Below, piece by piece: positions 35,901 through 43,324 of a stretch of 46,152 bases of DNA. Every line of letters starts with the position of its first letter. Position 1 is the stretch's first letter. The stretch lies in NCBI GenBank assembly GCA_004293445.1, contig RDYP01000018.1, positions 1-46,152 of the forward strand, given 5' to 3'. A program made the translations under genes and the position numbers. This stretch comes from Verrucomicrobiota bacterium (GTDB lineage Bacteria > Verrucomicrobiota > Verrucomicrobiia > Verrucomicrobiales > Akkermansiaceae). The notes under the pieces are model-generated. The model was not told the DNA's origin and ran no database searches. It saw only the letters and a list, made by a program, of their open reading frames with translations.

Positions 35901-36261
35901 CACTCCGGCCCGCAGCACGGTTGTGGTCAATCTCCTCTCTAGCGATGACCTCGGGAAGTTTGGCTTCAATACGAATACGGCTAGCCCGAACTCGTTCACG
36001 GTGAACGAAAAAGCCGAAGGCATGGCTCTCGTGCCAGATACTTCGACCGCGAGCACCGAGGACTACTTCCTGTTCGTGGCGAACGACAACGACTTCCAAG
36101 CCAGCGATGTCCGCATGGTGGATGCGTCCGGCAATCTGGTGAGCTATGGCGATGCCCGCGACCGTGGAATCACCAACGATGCGGTGTTCACCGCCTGGCG
36201 CATCACGATCTGCCCGAACAATCGCAAGTTCTTCCGGATGGACGTCGAGACGGGCAACTGA
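29929..36261 (+). CDS. Giant secreted multi-domain 5'-nucleotidase/phytase-like protein
   Basis: A 2110-residue exported protein; signal peptide MKFRSLSLILFSGSLIQASHA. Order: N-terminal module with FTSFNADRDALAFVALEAI and IYFNDNEWNG (22-220); Calx-beta domain (222-337, VSVSEGNSGTS to GTGTITNDD); choice-of-anchor-I beta-propeller (354-840, ISPDGSKAMVTLQEANAVAI, VTANEGDDRNDF, GPEPEGV); metallophosphatase plus 5'-nucleotidase C domain (843-1450, GNHEFDFG near 932, MKNGGGIRA, TPAGLKAILEHGVA); DxDxDG calcium-type linker (DSDNDGVPDSLEYF); and an esterase-like phytase domain (about 1620-2110, GWSFDSTTGRFNGTFNVLPDRG, DAEAIHVFSDGSGFVSDEYG, NQGLEGMAVSPDQSRLF). It should release phosphate from organic esters outside the cell; this is inferred from families. 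The ATG at 29929 starts the signal peptide. No C-terminal sorting signal is seen. A strong terminator follows. Confidence 0.9.
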   Translation: MKFRSLSLILFSGSLIQASHALTAGGIAFTSFNADRDALAFVALEAIAAGEVIYFNDNEWNGSPIGSGGTFNTGEGVVTWTAPAEGVPAGTVVVIDNYDSAISISASAGSVVGSSGISSSTDSIYAYQGISNSDPSIFIAAISNHSADSIVGTGLTLGSTAIQVLPNGTDQAEYTGPRIGQASITDYLALIGNVATNWTGGGEGDFATTTANAASFSTGAAGAIVSIDSVSVSEGNSGTSVLTLTVSRSNNASAFTVDYSATGGTATSGSDFVALPAGTLAFTVGGALTQTINLTINGDETIESNETVIVTLANLVQTSSTTSLGNASGTGTITNDDTVPVAYPASGSLASTVKGSITLGGSEIPAFDPISKRAFASSNAGIQVVDLANPAAPSLITTIVPSALGVAGLTSNDVSSIAIRKGSGGNPSVLAAAIINSPKTANGHVVFLNAATGALLGSATVGAVPDHIAFTPDGSKLLVCNEGELDGTAANIAAETIPGTVSIINVSDLSAPVVTTAGFASFNASAATLKASGVRIFDGGVPEFDFEPEYLAISPDGSKAMVTLQEANAVAILDIATATFTSVVPLGEKDFSTGKHDFSDRDGAGSSNLVNPTTGNAVFGLYMPDAIASYQVGGQTYYVTANEGDDRNDFLNPDESTTVANASYDLDDTVFPNESTLKTSAKFGRLTVSNASGLRGDTDNDGDIDRILSYGGRSFSILDDTGAKVFDSGDMIENIVASQFTTKFDDGRSDNKGPEPEGVTVAKIGSRTFAFVGLERSHLTLAFDVTNPLAPTFAAGFERSGDLNPEGMVVVNAADSPTGKPLLLVSSEVSNTLTIFEIGQAVDFKLQLLHLADAEAGLLASQTAPNLAALVDAFDGTYPNTLILAGGDNYIPGPFAAAGTDAAVAATHSRGNNPFAADIEIHNRIGVEASTVGNHEFDFGTNAFSDAIADTNFPYLSSNLDFSGDSALSTRYAETVGTGGLEEASSVKNKIVPSCVVTKGTEKIGLVGVTTQILEGISSTGGVEVKGFTGDGSEANDMALLASQIQPVINDLKSQGVDKIVLMAHLQQIVFEQQLAPLLTDVDVILAGGSNTRLGDSTDTAVAFTGHAADFAGNYPIYTTGADGLPTVIVNTDNEFTYLGRLVADFDADGVLIVPNLTANTAENGAYAATAANVAAAWNTTEADLATTAFAPGTKGALVKQITDAVQGVINAKDGDVRGFTDVYLEGERNFVRNQETNLGDISADSMIFVGKAALPQATHVIAMKNGGGIRAAIGAVDVVTGDKLPPIANPGASKPAGAISLLDIENSMRFNNGLMLCDTTPAGLKAILEHGVASLGNQGRFPQIGGIRFSYDPTATAGSRVKSIVLIDENDHITARVVSGGSVRSDAPGTITLVTLNFLANGGDSYPFKAYADNFRFLLNDGTLSVPVDEALNFTAVGVVPTNLLGEQRALSDYLQARHATLANAYDVAETTPALDTRIQSTSVRVDKVLDGPATFAAWLADNGYTGSSAGDSDNDGVPDSLEYFFNANPNQGGDRGNLPVVTMNGNDLEFRFTYLNTTVFPARMQASDDLTAWADAIPGVDYEVISETVTGNETAVRFRIFCNPLPTTQGPFTYLTPFTTAVERGAIDRLTITNHGMVGAGRLSGDSYDSFGETMGAASGLSITGWSFDSTTGRFNGTFNVLPDRGYNSGSIYSNYAARVHQTPFTFTPYYGTAPVAQSQIVPTYGSTVKFTYLDGSTTKFTTGLNPTGVQSLFGQSVGTATAANGPGGAQESLMSFDAEAIHVFSDGSGFVSDEYGTYICRFNSAKQFTRIMQLPGAAQPHKPVGTLNFDSIAAPTNGRRNNQGLEGMAVSPDQSRLFAMMQSALVQDTGSGAKGRFNTRLFVYDIAGDKREAPVLVGEYVVQLPRYKVNGDGGAFDATAAQSEIVALSNSQLLMLPRDGNGLGKGDTNPPVVKTVDLVDFSTATNVLGLYDSEADQVSPSGTLRSGITPARSTVVVNLLSSDDLGKFGFNTNTASPNSFTVNEKAEGMALVPDTSTASTEDYFLFVANDNDFQASDVRMVDASGNLVSYGDARDRGITNDAVFTAWRITICPNNRKFFRMDVETGN

Positions 36262-36287
36262 TCCTGCGATTCAAGAGGCGTTCTCAG

Positions 36288-36321
36288 GCGCGGGCATGCT
36301 TCGGCGTGCCCGCGCTTTTTT
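36288..36321 (+). terminator. Strong intrinsic terminator of the giant gene
   Basis: GCGCGGGCA (36288-36296) and TGCCCGCGC (36307-36315) pair, and the inner TGC/GCG extends the stem to 12 pairs closed by a C(TTCG)G tetraloop; six T follow directly (36316-36321). It lies 26 bases after the stop and faces the convergent glnS gene. Confidence 0.92.
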
Positions 36322-36396
36322 AATCCCGTAGCTCGGGGTGAAGGGGACGAGCGGCGGCCCCGGTCCCGGGAGGGAACCCGGGCCGGGTGGGGCAAA

Positions 36397-38058
36397 TCAC
36401 TTCCAGGAATCGCGCAGGGCGACGCTGCGATTGAAGACCGGCTTGGAGGATTGGTGGTCGCAGCGATCGGCCACGAAGTAGCCGAGGCGCTCGAATTGGC
36501 AGCTCCACTCGGGCGCGACGTCTGCCAAGGAGGGCTCGACCCAGGCGGCGAGGGTTTTGAGCGAATCCGGATTGATCACGCTGACGAAGCCGCCTTCGGC
36601 CGCGTCGGGATCGGCCACGGTGAAGAGGCGGTCGTAGAGGCGAACCTCGGCGGCCACTCCGTGCTCGGCACTGACCCAATGGATTGCCGCCTTGCACTGC
36701 ACGCCTTCCGGCGCATCGGCACCCTTGGTCCCGGGCAGGTATTCGCAGCGAACCTCAATCACCTTGCCTGAGGCGTCTTTTTCAAAGCCGGTGCACTTGA
36801 CGATGTACGCTCCGCGCAGGCGGACATAGCGGTCGGGTCCGAGGCGGAAGTATTTCTTCTCCGGCACTTCTTGAAAGTCGTCGGCTTCGATCCATAGCTC
36901 GCGCGACATGGCGACGTGCCGCGTTCCCATCGCCGGATTTTTCGGGTGGTTGTCGAGTTCGATGTCCTCGCTCGTGCCTTGCGGCCAGTTTTCGATCACC
37001 AGTTTGACCGGGTCGAGTACCGCCATCCGCCGCGGGGCGACCGTATTGAGATGGTCGCGGACCTCGAATTCCAGCAGCGCGACATCGGTCACGCCGTCGA
37101 ACTTGGTGATGCCGACTCGATGGCAGAAGTTTCTAACAGCCTCGGCCGGATAGCCGCGCCGGCGAATGCCGGAAAGGGTTGGCATGCGTGGGTCGTCCCA
37201 ACCCGTCACCAAAGCATCCTTCACCAGCTGGAGCAGCTTCCGCTTGCTCATCACGGTGTAGCTCAGATTGAGCCGCGAGAACTCGATCTGCCGGGGTTTG
37301 GCCGGCACCGGGCAGTGCTCGATGACCCAATCGTAGAAGGGTCGGTGGATCTCAAACTCGAGCGTGCACAGAGAGTGGGTGATCTTTTCTTTCGCGTCTT
37401 CCAGCGGGTGGGCGAAGTCATACATCGGGTAGATGCACCACGCGTCGCCGGTGTTGTGATGGTGGGCGTGCATGATCCGGTAGATCACCGGGTCGCGCAT
37501 CACGATGTTCGGCGAGGCCATGTCGATTTTCGCCCGAAGCACCGCCTCGCCTTCCTTGAACTCGCCGCCGCGCATCCGGGCGAAGAGTTCCAGACTCTCT
37601 TCCACCGGCCGCTCGCGCCATGGCGACGGGGTGCCGGGGACGTTCAAGTTGCCGCGGCTTTCCTTGATCTGCTCCGGCGTCTGCTGATCGACGTAGGCGA
37701 GGCCGTTCCGGATCAGATGAACGGCGCAGTCGTAGAAAAATTCGAAGTAGTCGCTTGCGAAGAAGAGGTCGTCGCCCCAGTCGAAGCCGAGCCACTTCAC
37801 ATCGGCCTTGATGCTATCGACGTATTCGGTTTCCTCCTTCGACGGGTTGGTGTCGTCGAAGCGCAAATGACAGCGTGCGCCGGTGGCGGCGTTCTCCTGC
37901 GCGATCCCGAAGTTCAGGCAGATCGATTTGGCGTGGCCGAGGTGCAGGTAGCCGTTGGGCTCCGGCGGGAAGCGCGTGATGGTCGTAGCGTGTTTGCCGG
38001 AGGCTAGGTCGTCGGCAATGATTTCGCGGATGAAATCGAGTTTGGGCGAGTCGGACAT
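36397..38058 (-). CDS. glnS: Glutaminyl-tRNA synthetase
   Basis: A 553-residue class I synthetase that charges tRNA-Gln directly. The catalytic motifs are HLGHAK (39-44, the HIGH site, in PPEPNGYLHLGHAK) and VMSKRKL (about residue 267, the KMSKS site). The connective region has HNTGDAWCIYPMYDFAHPLEDA and LEFEIHRPFYDWV, specific for GlnRS rather than GluRS. The C-terminal anticodon-binding barrels end in VFNRSVALRDSWK, the family's typical end. Length equals E. coli GlnRS (554). It follows the M20 peptidase gene on the same strand after a 90-base gap. The gap downstream (36322-36396) is GC-rich with a short CCCGGG inverted repeat. Confidence 0.97.
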   Translation of the reverse strand: MSDSPKLDFIREIIADDLASGKHATTITRFPPEPNGYLHLGHAKSICLNFGIAQENAATGARCHLRFDDTNPSKEETEYVDSIKADVKWLGFDWGDDLFFASDYFEFFYDCAVHLIRNGLAYVDQQTPEQIKESRGNLNVPGTPSPWRERPVEESLELFARMRGGEFKEGEAVLRAKIDMASPNIVMRDPVIYRIMHAHHHNTGDAWCIYPMYDFAHPLEDAKEKITHSLCTLEFEIHRPFYDWVIEHCPVPAKPRQIEFSRLNLSYTVMSKRKLLQLVKDALVTGWDDPRMPTLSGIRRRGYPAEAVRNFCHRVGITKFDGVTDVALLEFEVRDHLNTVAPRRMAVLDPVKLVIENWPQGTSEDIELDNHPKNPAMGTRHVAMSRELWIEADDFQEVPEKKYFRLGPDRYVRLRGAYIVKCTGFEKDASGKVIEVRCEYLPGTKGADAPEGVQCKAAIHWVSAEHGVAAEVRLYDRLFTVADPDAAEGGFVSVINPDSLKTLAAWVEPSLADVAPEWSCQFERLGYFVADRCDHQSSKPVFNRSVALRDSWK

Positions 38059-38086
38059 TTGAAGAAAGGGGTCGGGTGCTAGGAGT

Positions 38087-38142
38087 AGGGGGTCAAGGGC
38101 TGAAATGGGATGCCTTTCACCGGCCCCTAGCCCACGACCCCT
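38087..38142. repeat. Imperfect inverted repeat between the M20 peptidase gene and glnS
   Basis: AGGGGGTCAAGGGCT (38087-38101) is nearly complementary to AGCCCACGACCCCT (38129-38142), with 12 pairs and a 27-base loop. It starts 6 bases after the peptidase stop (minus strand) and has no T run. It may be a transcript-end structure or a dispersed intergenic repeat. Confidence 0.4.
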
Positions 38143-38148
38143 GGTCCC

Positions 38149-39480
38149 TCATTTCGCGAGTTCTTGGAGTAGCGCTTGGTTCAGCCGAATCCCCGCCTCG
38201 AAGTTCTCGACTGGGAAATTTTCGTCGGGCGAGTGGATCTGGGCATCGGCGAGGGCGAGGCCTAACAAAAGCGTGTCTGCTCCGAGAATGTCGCGGAAGG
38301 CTTGGACGATCGGGATACTGCCGCCTTCGCGAATCAGCACCGGTTCGGCGTCGAATGCGTTCCGCAGTGCGCGTTGTGCGGCGAGACCGAAGGTGCCGTT
38401 CGGGTCGCAATGGTAGGGCTTGCCGTCGTGGCCGCCGAGATAGAGCAGCGAAACTCCGGGCGGGCAGTGCTTTTCGAAATGCGCCTTCACCTTTTCGAGG
38501 ATGTCGGCCGGGTCCTGGTCGGGCACCAGGCGGAAGGAAAACTTGGCCATCGCTTCGGCCGGCAGCACGGTCTTGGAGCCCTCGCCCTGATAGCCGCCGC
38601 CGATGCCGTTGACCTCTGCGGTCGGGCGGGCCCAGGTGCGCTCGGCGGAGGAGTAGCCTTCCTCGCCGAAGAGGCTGCCGCTACCGGTGACCTTCAGGTA
38701 GTCGGCGTCTGATACGCCGGGGACCTTGGCCCACATCTCGCGCTCCCAAGCTTCGAGCGGGCGGACATCGTCGTAAAACCCTTCGATCATCACCTTGCCG
38801 TACTCGTCGTGCAGGCTGGCGACCAAACGGGCGATCGCGGTCGCGGGGTTTGCCACCGCGCCGCCGAAGAGCCCCGAGTGAAGATCGCGCGCCGGACCGC
38901 GGAGGATCACCTCGCAGCAAGCGATTCCCCGCAGCCCGTAGCCGAGGGTGGGCACGCCGGGTGCCACCATGCCGGTGTCGGAAATCGCGATCACATCGCA
39001 CTTTAGCAAGTCCCGGTGAGATTCGAGGAAGGGTGCGAGGTTTGGGCTTCCGATCTCCTCTTCGCCTTCGAAGAGAAAGGTGAGGTTGACCGGTAGATCC
39101 GCGCTCTCTTTCAGCGTTTTTTCCACACCCAGCACATGGGCGAGCATCTGGCCTTTGTTGTCGGTCGCGCCGCGGGCCCAGATTTTTCCATCGCGGATCT
39201 CTGGCTCGAAGGGTGGGGTGGTCCAGAGGTGGAGGGGATCGACAGGTTGAACATCGTAATGACCGTAAATCAGCACCGTCCTCCGGTCGGCGCGGTGTTC
39301 ATTTTTCGCCACCACGACCGGATGACGCGCAGTCTCGTGCAGCGTGGCGGACAATCCCATCGCGGATAGCTTTGCGACCAGCCATTCCGCGCAGTCTCGC
39401 ACGTCTCCAGCGTGCCGGGAATCGGTGGAGATGCTGGGGAAACGAAGGAAGGCGAACAGGTCTTCAAGCTCCGGTGTCAT
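38149..39480 (-). CDS. M20-family dipeptidase
   Basis: A 443-residue zinc peptidase of the M20/CNDP-like dipeptidase group, cytosolic (no signal peptide). Metal and catalytic motifs are visible: IYGHYDVQPVDP, ARGATDNKGQ, the general-base glutamates in FLFEGEEEIGSP, ISDTGM and the final histidine in ADAQIHSPDENFPVENF. A lid domain with HSGLFGGAVANP sits in the middle. Substrate is probably a dipeptide, not known in detail. It begins 44 bases after the small membrane protein gene and is followed by glnS. Confidence 0.9.
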   Translation of the reverse strand: MTPELEDLFAFLRFPSISTDSRHAGDVRDCAEWLVAKLSAMGLSATLHETARHPVVVAKNEHRADRRTVLIYGHYDVQPVDPLHLWTTPPFEPEIRDGKIWARGATDNKGQMLAHVLGVEKTLKESADLPVNLTFLFEGEEEIGSPNLAPFLESHRDLLKCDVIAISDTGMVAPGVPTLGYGLRGIACCEVILRGPARDLHSGLFGGAVANPATAIARLVASLHDEYGKVMIEGFYDDVRPLEAWEREMWAKVPGVSDADYLKVTGSGSLFGEEGYSSAERTWARPTAEVNGIGGGYQGEGSKTVLPAEAMAKFSFRLVPDQDPADILEKVKAHFEKHCPPGVSLLYLGGHDGKPYHCDPNGTFGLAAQRALRNAFDAEPVLIREGGSIPIVQAFRDILGADTLLLGLALADAQIHSPDENFPVENFEAGIRLNQALLQELAK

Positions 39481-39524
39481 TCCGGCGAATCAAGCCGCCC
39501 ACCCGCCCGGCCGGCAAGGCCAAT

Positions 39525-39803
39525 TCACATCCGATCCCGCTCTTCGCGAATCACCGCGCAGGCATCGTAAAGGGCGAACATCACCACGAAAATGGCGAGC
39601 AAACCGCAGCCACCCCACCAGACGACGAAGCGCCAGAGCTCTGCCCGCAGCCAACCGTCAATTCCCCATAGCCCGGTCGCAAATACCGCCAGTAGCAAAA
39701 GAACGCTGCGTCCCATGGCCCGTCTCCGCGTCGAGCGATCGTGCAGCATGGCCTTGGCCAGGGCCTTGCTGGCCTGCCAATCCGTTGGGATTTCGGGTTG
39801 CAT
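39525..39803 (-). CDS. Small two-helix membrane protein, unknown
   Basis: A 92-residue protein with a polar N-terminus (MQPEIPTDWQASKALAKAM, then RSTRRRAMG) and two hydrophobic helices (about 33-50, SVLLLLAVFATGLWGI, and 60-80, WWGGCGLLAIFVVMFALYDA) ending in a charged IREERDRM. No family recognised. The ATG at 39803 is chosen because the 52 upstream residues are Gly/Arg-rich shadow sequence. Its place between the S4 protein and the M20 peptidase (56 and 44 bases) suggests a shared transcript. Confidence 0.65.
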   Translation of the reverse strand: MQPEIPTDWQASKALAKAMLHDRSTRRRAMGRSVLLLLAVFATGLWGIDGWLRAELWRFVVWWGGCGLLAIFVVMFALYDACAVIREERDRM

Positions 39804-39859
39804 CGAGGCAGAAGTTCCATCGCCTCCCCCTGTTCCGCAAGCCCAGCCTTTCCACGGCT

Positions 39860-40246
39860 TCACTCGAAGAAGCCCCGTCGCTCTTCGAGCACCCGCCGGT
39901 TTTTCTTTGTCGGTCGACCCTGATCGCCCGCCAGTCGGAGAGTTCGCGCCTCGCTCCAAATTTTTCGCAGCTCGGACACCTCGCTTGAGGTCAGTTCCTC
40001 GCAGACTGCTCTCGCCTCCGGCGCGCCGACGCGCTTGTCGATCAATCCGAGCACCCGAACCGTCCTCATGCCTGGACCTTCGGGGAATGGCAAATCGATC
40101 ACTTCGCCGCCTTTGAGATCCGACGATGCCTTCAAAATCCGTTCGCCCGATTTCACCCGTCCTCCCTCACAGGCCTTGGCGGCCAGTCCGCGGGTCTTGA
40201 ACAAACGGACCGCCCACAGCCATTTGTCGACGCGCACGCTGTTCAT
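39860..40246 (-). CDS. hslR: S4-domain RNA-binding protein, Hsp15 type
   Basis: A 128-residue protein. The S4 RNA-binding domain occupies the first half: RVDKWLWAVRLFKTRGLAAKACEGG, then RVKSGERILKASSDLKGGEVI. A basic C-terminal helix ends with GRPTKKNRRVLEERRGFF, also typical of Hsp15, which in E. coli rescues stalled 50S subunits carrying nascent chains. The ATG at 40246 is clear; a much longer frame upstream is antisense shadow of the U32 gene. It is divergent from the U32 gene with a 126-base gap that probably holds both promoters. Confidence 0.9.
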   Translation of the reverse strand: MNSVRVDKWLWAVRLFKTRGLAAKACEGGRVKSGERILKASSDLKGGEVIDLPFPEGPGMRTVRVLGLIDKRVGAPEARAVCEELTSSEVSELRKIWSEARTLRLAGDQGRPTKKNRRVLEERRGFFE

Positions 40247-40372
40247 CCGCACGAGAGAGATCGTAGTTTCACGCCGCCGAAATTGCACCGTCGCTTCTTC
40301 CGCTTCAAGACGCTCTTCCGGATTCGTCATTCGGAAATTCCACATTCTTCGATTTCCCCCTCTACTCCCCGC

Positions 40373-42847
40373 ATGCACGCCGCCGACCTCACGCCCGAAC
40401 TCCTTAGCCCCGCTGGCAACTGGGACTGCGCCCGCGCTGCCGTCGCTGCAGGGGCGGATGCGATCTTCTTCGGCCTGCCGAAATTCAACGCCCGCCTGCG
40501 CGCCGACAATTTCACCGAAGCCGATCTGCCCGAGCTGATGGTATTCCTCCACAAGCACGGCGTGAAAGGCTTCGTCGCGATGAACACGCTGATCTTCACC
40601 GGCGAGCTCGAAGCCGCCGAGCGTCAGCTCCGTCTGATCGCTGATGCTGGGGTCGATGCCTTGATTATCCAAGACCTTGGCCTCGCGAAAATGGCCCGCG
40701 AGATCGCGCCTGAAGTCGAACTTCACGCCTCGACCCAGATGACCATCAGTTCGCCGGAGGGTCTGCGTTTTGTGGAGTCGCTTTTTCCTCTCGAACGCGC
40801 CGTCCTTGCCCGCGAGCTCTCCGTAAAAGAAATCGGTCGCTTCGGTCCCGCGTCCACGACGCCGCTCGAAGTCTTCGTCCACGGCGCCCTTTGCGTCGCT
40901 TATTCCGGGCAGTGCCTGACCAGCGAGTCTCTCGGCCAGCGTTCCGCCAACCGCGGCGAATGTGCCCAAGCCTGCCGCATGCCCTACGAACTCGTCGTCG
41001 ACGGAGAGACCCGTGACATGGGCGAGCGCCGTTATCTGCTCAGCCCGCAGGATCTCGCCGCTGTTGATTTGATCCCCGAACTGGTGAAGGCCGGGGTCAA
41101 GTCTTTCAAAATCGAGGGCCGTCTCAAGAGCCCCGAATACGTCGCCGCCGTTACCCGCGTCTATCGTAAGGCGCTCGATGCCTGCCTTCGGCCATCCGCC
41201 GCCGATCCCGCTCAATCCCCGATCACGCCCATCGACCGCTACGAGCTGGAAATGACCTTCTCGCGCGGACTCACCAGCGGCTGGCTTGGGGGAACCGATC
41301 ACCCTTATCTCACCCACGGCCGATTCGGCAAGAAACGCGGCCCGCTGCTCGGCACCATCGCTGCGTGTGGGGGCACCTGGATCGAACTCTGTGATCGTAC
41401 CGGAATTCCGCTGAAAGCTGGTGATGGCGTGGTCTTCGATGCAGGCGAGAATCGTGACCTCGAGCAGGGCGCTAAAATTTGGAAAATCGAGGGCGAACGC
41501 ATCATTTTCCACCGCAGCTTCAGCGGCATCAATTTCAGCCGACTCAAGCCCGGCCAGACGATCTACAAAACTTCCGACGAAAAGCTGGAGTCCGACATCC
41601 GGCGCTTTTGGCAAAACGCCAAGTTGCGTGGGTTGAAGCAGCCCCTCCACTTGGTCGCCAGCGGCAAGCCCGGCGAGCCATTGAAAGTGGCTTGCGGCCG
41701 ATGCTCGGTGACGAGCGAAATGCCTTTGGGCGAGGCGGCGAAGCATCCGCTCACGGTCGAAACCCTCCGCGCCCAGCTCGGCCGCCTCGGGGATACACCT
41801 TTCGAACTCGCTTCCCTCGATTTCCAGCTCGAAGGCGATTGCCACCTGCCACTCTCAGAGATCAATCGCCTGCGCCGCGAACTCGTGGAAGCCCTTCCCT
41901 CGCAAGAGGCGGGCGGGCGCTCCTCCCGCAGCGCCTCCGCCATTAGCGTGCACGATCTGCTTCCCCCGATCCCCGGGTCCCACGAGTCCGGCCCTCCGCC
42001 CGTGCTCTCGGTCCTTTGCCGCAGCCTCCCTCAGGTCGAAGCCGCCCTCGATCGCGGCGTCCCCACCATCTACTGCGACTTTGAAGACCCCCGTCGCTAC
42101 AAGGACGCCGTCGTCCTCAGGCAGTCGGCAAGCGGCCATCGCCCATCTGCCATCCTCCTTGCCACGCCTCGGATCATGAAGCCAGGCGAGTCCGGCTATC
42201 TCAAGCTGATCGATCGATCCGGAGCCGATGGCATCCTGCTGCGAAACCTCGCGGCCCTCGAGTACTACAAAGATCGTAACGACTTGCGGAAGGTCGCCGA
42301 TTTCTCGCTCAACGTCGCCAATCCGATCAGCGCCCGGCTGCTCAAGGAAGCCGCCGATCTGGAAACGCTGACGGTTTCGTACGACCTGAACGTCGGGCAG
42401 GCGATCGATCTGTTGGAAGCCGCGCCGCCGGAGTGGTTTGAGCTGACTCTTCACCAGCACATGCCGATGTTCCATATGGAGCACTGTGTTTTCTGCACCT
42501 TCCTCAGCAGCGGAACCAGTTACAAGGACTGCGGGCGACCCTGCGAAAGTCACGTCGTCCACATGCGCGACCGCGTCGGCCAGCTGCACCGACTGACCGC
42601 CGATGTCGGCTGTCGCAACACCCTGTTCAACGGCCGAGCCCAGACCGGTGCCCGCTTTTTCGACGAACTCCGCGCGACCGGACTTGCGAAATTCCGCATC
42701 GAGCTGCTCGACGAAGATGATCTCGGAGCTCTGCGCGCCATTGGCGCCTATCAGGACCTCCTCGCAGGTAGGATCGATGCCGCCACATTGCTCGACAACG
42801 TCAAGGCCTTCGAAAAGCTCGGCGTTACCGAGGGCACCCTGAAGTAG
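40373..42847 (+). CDS. U32 peptidase-family protein, long form
   Basis: An 824-residue protein. The N-terminal U32 barrel has ELLSPAGNWDCARAAVAAGADAIFFG, the cysteine cluster ALCVAYSGQC and NRGECAQACRMPY (about 170-205) and the family signature VKSFKIEGRLKSPEYVAAVTRVYR (about 242-265). A middle part fits the DUF3656-type extension (about 300-540). The last third (560-824) looks like a second U32-like unit with its own cysteine cluster, EHCVFCTF, YKDCGRPCES and DVGCRNTLFN. Relatives include RlhA, which hydroxylates 23S rRNA, so an RNA-modifying role with an Fe-S cluster is more likely than proteolysis, but this is inference. The ATG at 40373 gives the family start. Confidence 0.88.
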   Translation: MHAADLTPELLSPAGNWDCARAAVAAGADAIFFGLPKFNARLRADNFTEADLPELMVFLHKHGVKGFVAMNTLIFTGELEAAERQLRLIADAGVDALIIQDLGLAKMAREIAPEVELHASTQMTISSPEGLRFVESLFPLERAVLARELSVKEIGRFGPASTTPLEVFVHGALCVAYSGQCLTSESLGQRSANRGECAQACRMPYELVVDGETRDMGERRYLLSPQDLAAVDLIPELVKAGVKSFKIEGRLKSPEYVAAVTRVYRKALDACLRPSAADPAQSPITPIDRYELEMTFSRGLTSGWLGGTDHPYLTHGRFGKKRGPLLGTIAACGGTWIELCDRTGIPLKAGDGVVFDAGENRDLEQGAKIWKIEGERIIFHRSFSGINFSRLKPGQTIYKTSDEKLESDIRRFWQNAKLRGLKQPLHLVASGKPGEPLKVACGRCSVTSEMPLGEAAKHPLTVETLRAQLGRLGDTPFELASLDFQLEGDCHLPLSEINRLRRELVEALPSQEAGGRSSRSASAISVHDLLPPIPGSHESGPPPVLSVLCRSLPQVEAALDRGVPTIYCDFEDPRRYKDAVVLRQSASGHRPSAILLATPRIMKPGESGYLKLIDRSGADGILLRNLAALEYYKDRNDLRKVADFSLNVANPISARLLKEAADLETLTVSYDLNVGQAIDLLEAAPPEWFELTLHQHMPMFHMEHCVFCTFLSSGTSYKDCGRPCESHVVHMRDRVGQLHRLTADVGCRNTLFNGRAQTGARFFDELRATGLAKFRIELLDEDDLGALRAIGAYQDLLAGRIDAATLLDNVKAFEKLGVTEGTLK

Positions 42848-43324
42848 GTCGTCCACCCCCCGCTTGCCACGGGCCCTCCTCAAAGCTGCCATTCCACCGG
42901 CTGACATGCAGGTTTACACCATAAAGGGCGCCGAGCATGCCGTTCTTCACCGGCATCTGCGTCGGGCCGTCTATGATAATCCGGCCTTCCTCTGCCGGTT
43001 TGATCGGATTGCCGTGCCGAAGCGCTTTGCCCATTGGGCGCGGCGGAAATCGGAGATTCGCTGGAGTTTGCTACTGACTAAGAGAAGTCGGGCGATTTCT
43101 CCGATGATGCCGGGCAGAAGGCGTGACAAAGCGGCGGCGTGACCATCGTCCCACGCGGGGCTGCCTCGAAGCTGTGGCGGTGATACCAGAGTTGGCGGTG
43201 CTTCGTGACGCGCTGGACAGTCGCACCATCGTTGCTCCACGCGAGGGGCGGAAATCCCCCGGCTTTGCAAATCTCCGTTCTTCGCTCTTGGCTAGGCGGT
43301 CTTCCCGCTTAACGTCGCCCCGCC
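42848..43324. other. 477-base region without a supported gene
   Basis: Several short frames of up to about 99 codons exist on both strands, but none has a ribosome site, a family pattern or normal composition. Two short related blocks occur (CCACGCGGGGCTGCC near 43152 and CCACGCGAGGGGCGG near 43237). It may be a decayed gene or the regulatory region of the next gene. I see no terminator after the U32 gene. Confidence 0.5.

Noticed and set aside
36340-36390. Second terminator for glnS in the CCCGGG repeats
   Set aside because: The six-pair stem has no T run in the glnS direction.
40247-41845. 533-codon upstream extension of the Hsp15-like frame
   Set aside because: The extension is antisense to the U32 gene; the S4 domain starts at a proper ATG at 40246.
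42864-43142. 92-codon plus-strand frame after the U32 gene
   Set aside because: No ribosome site, strongly basic and unlike any family I know; competing minus-strand frames look equally random.
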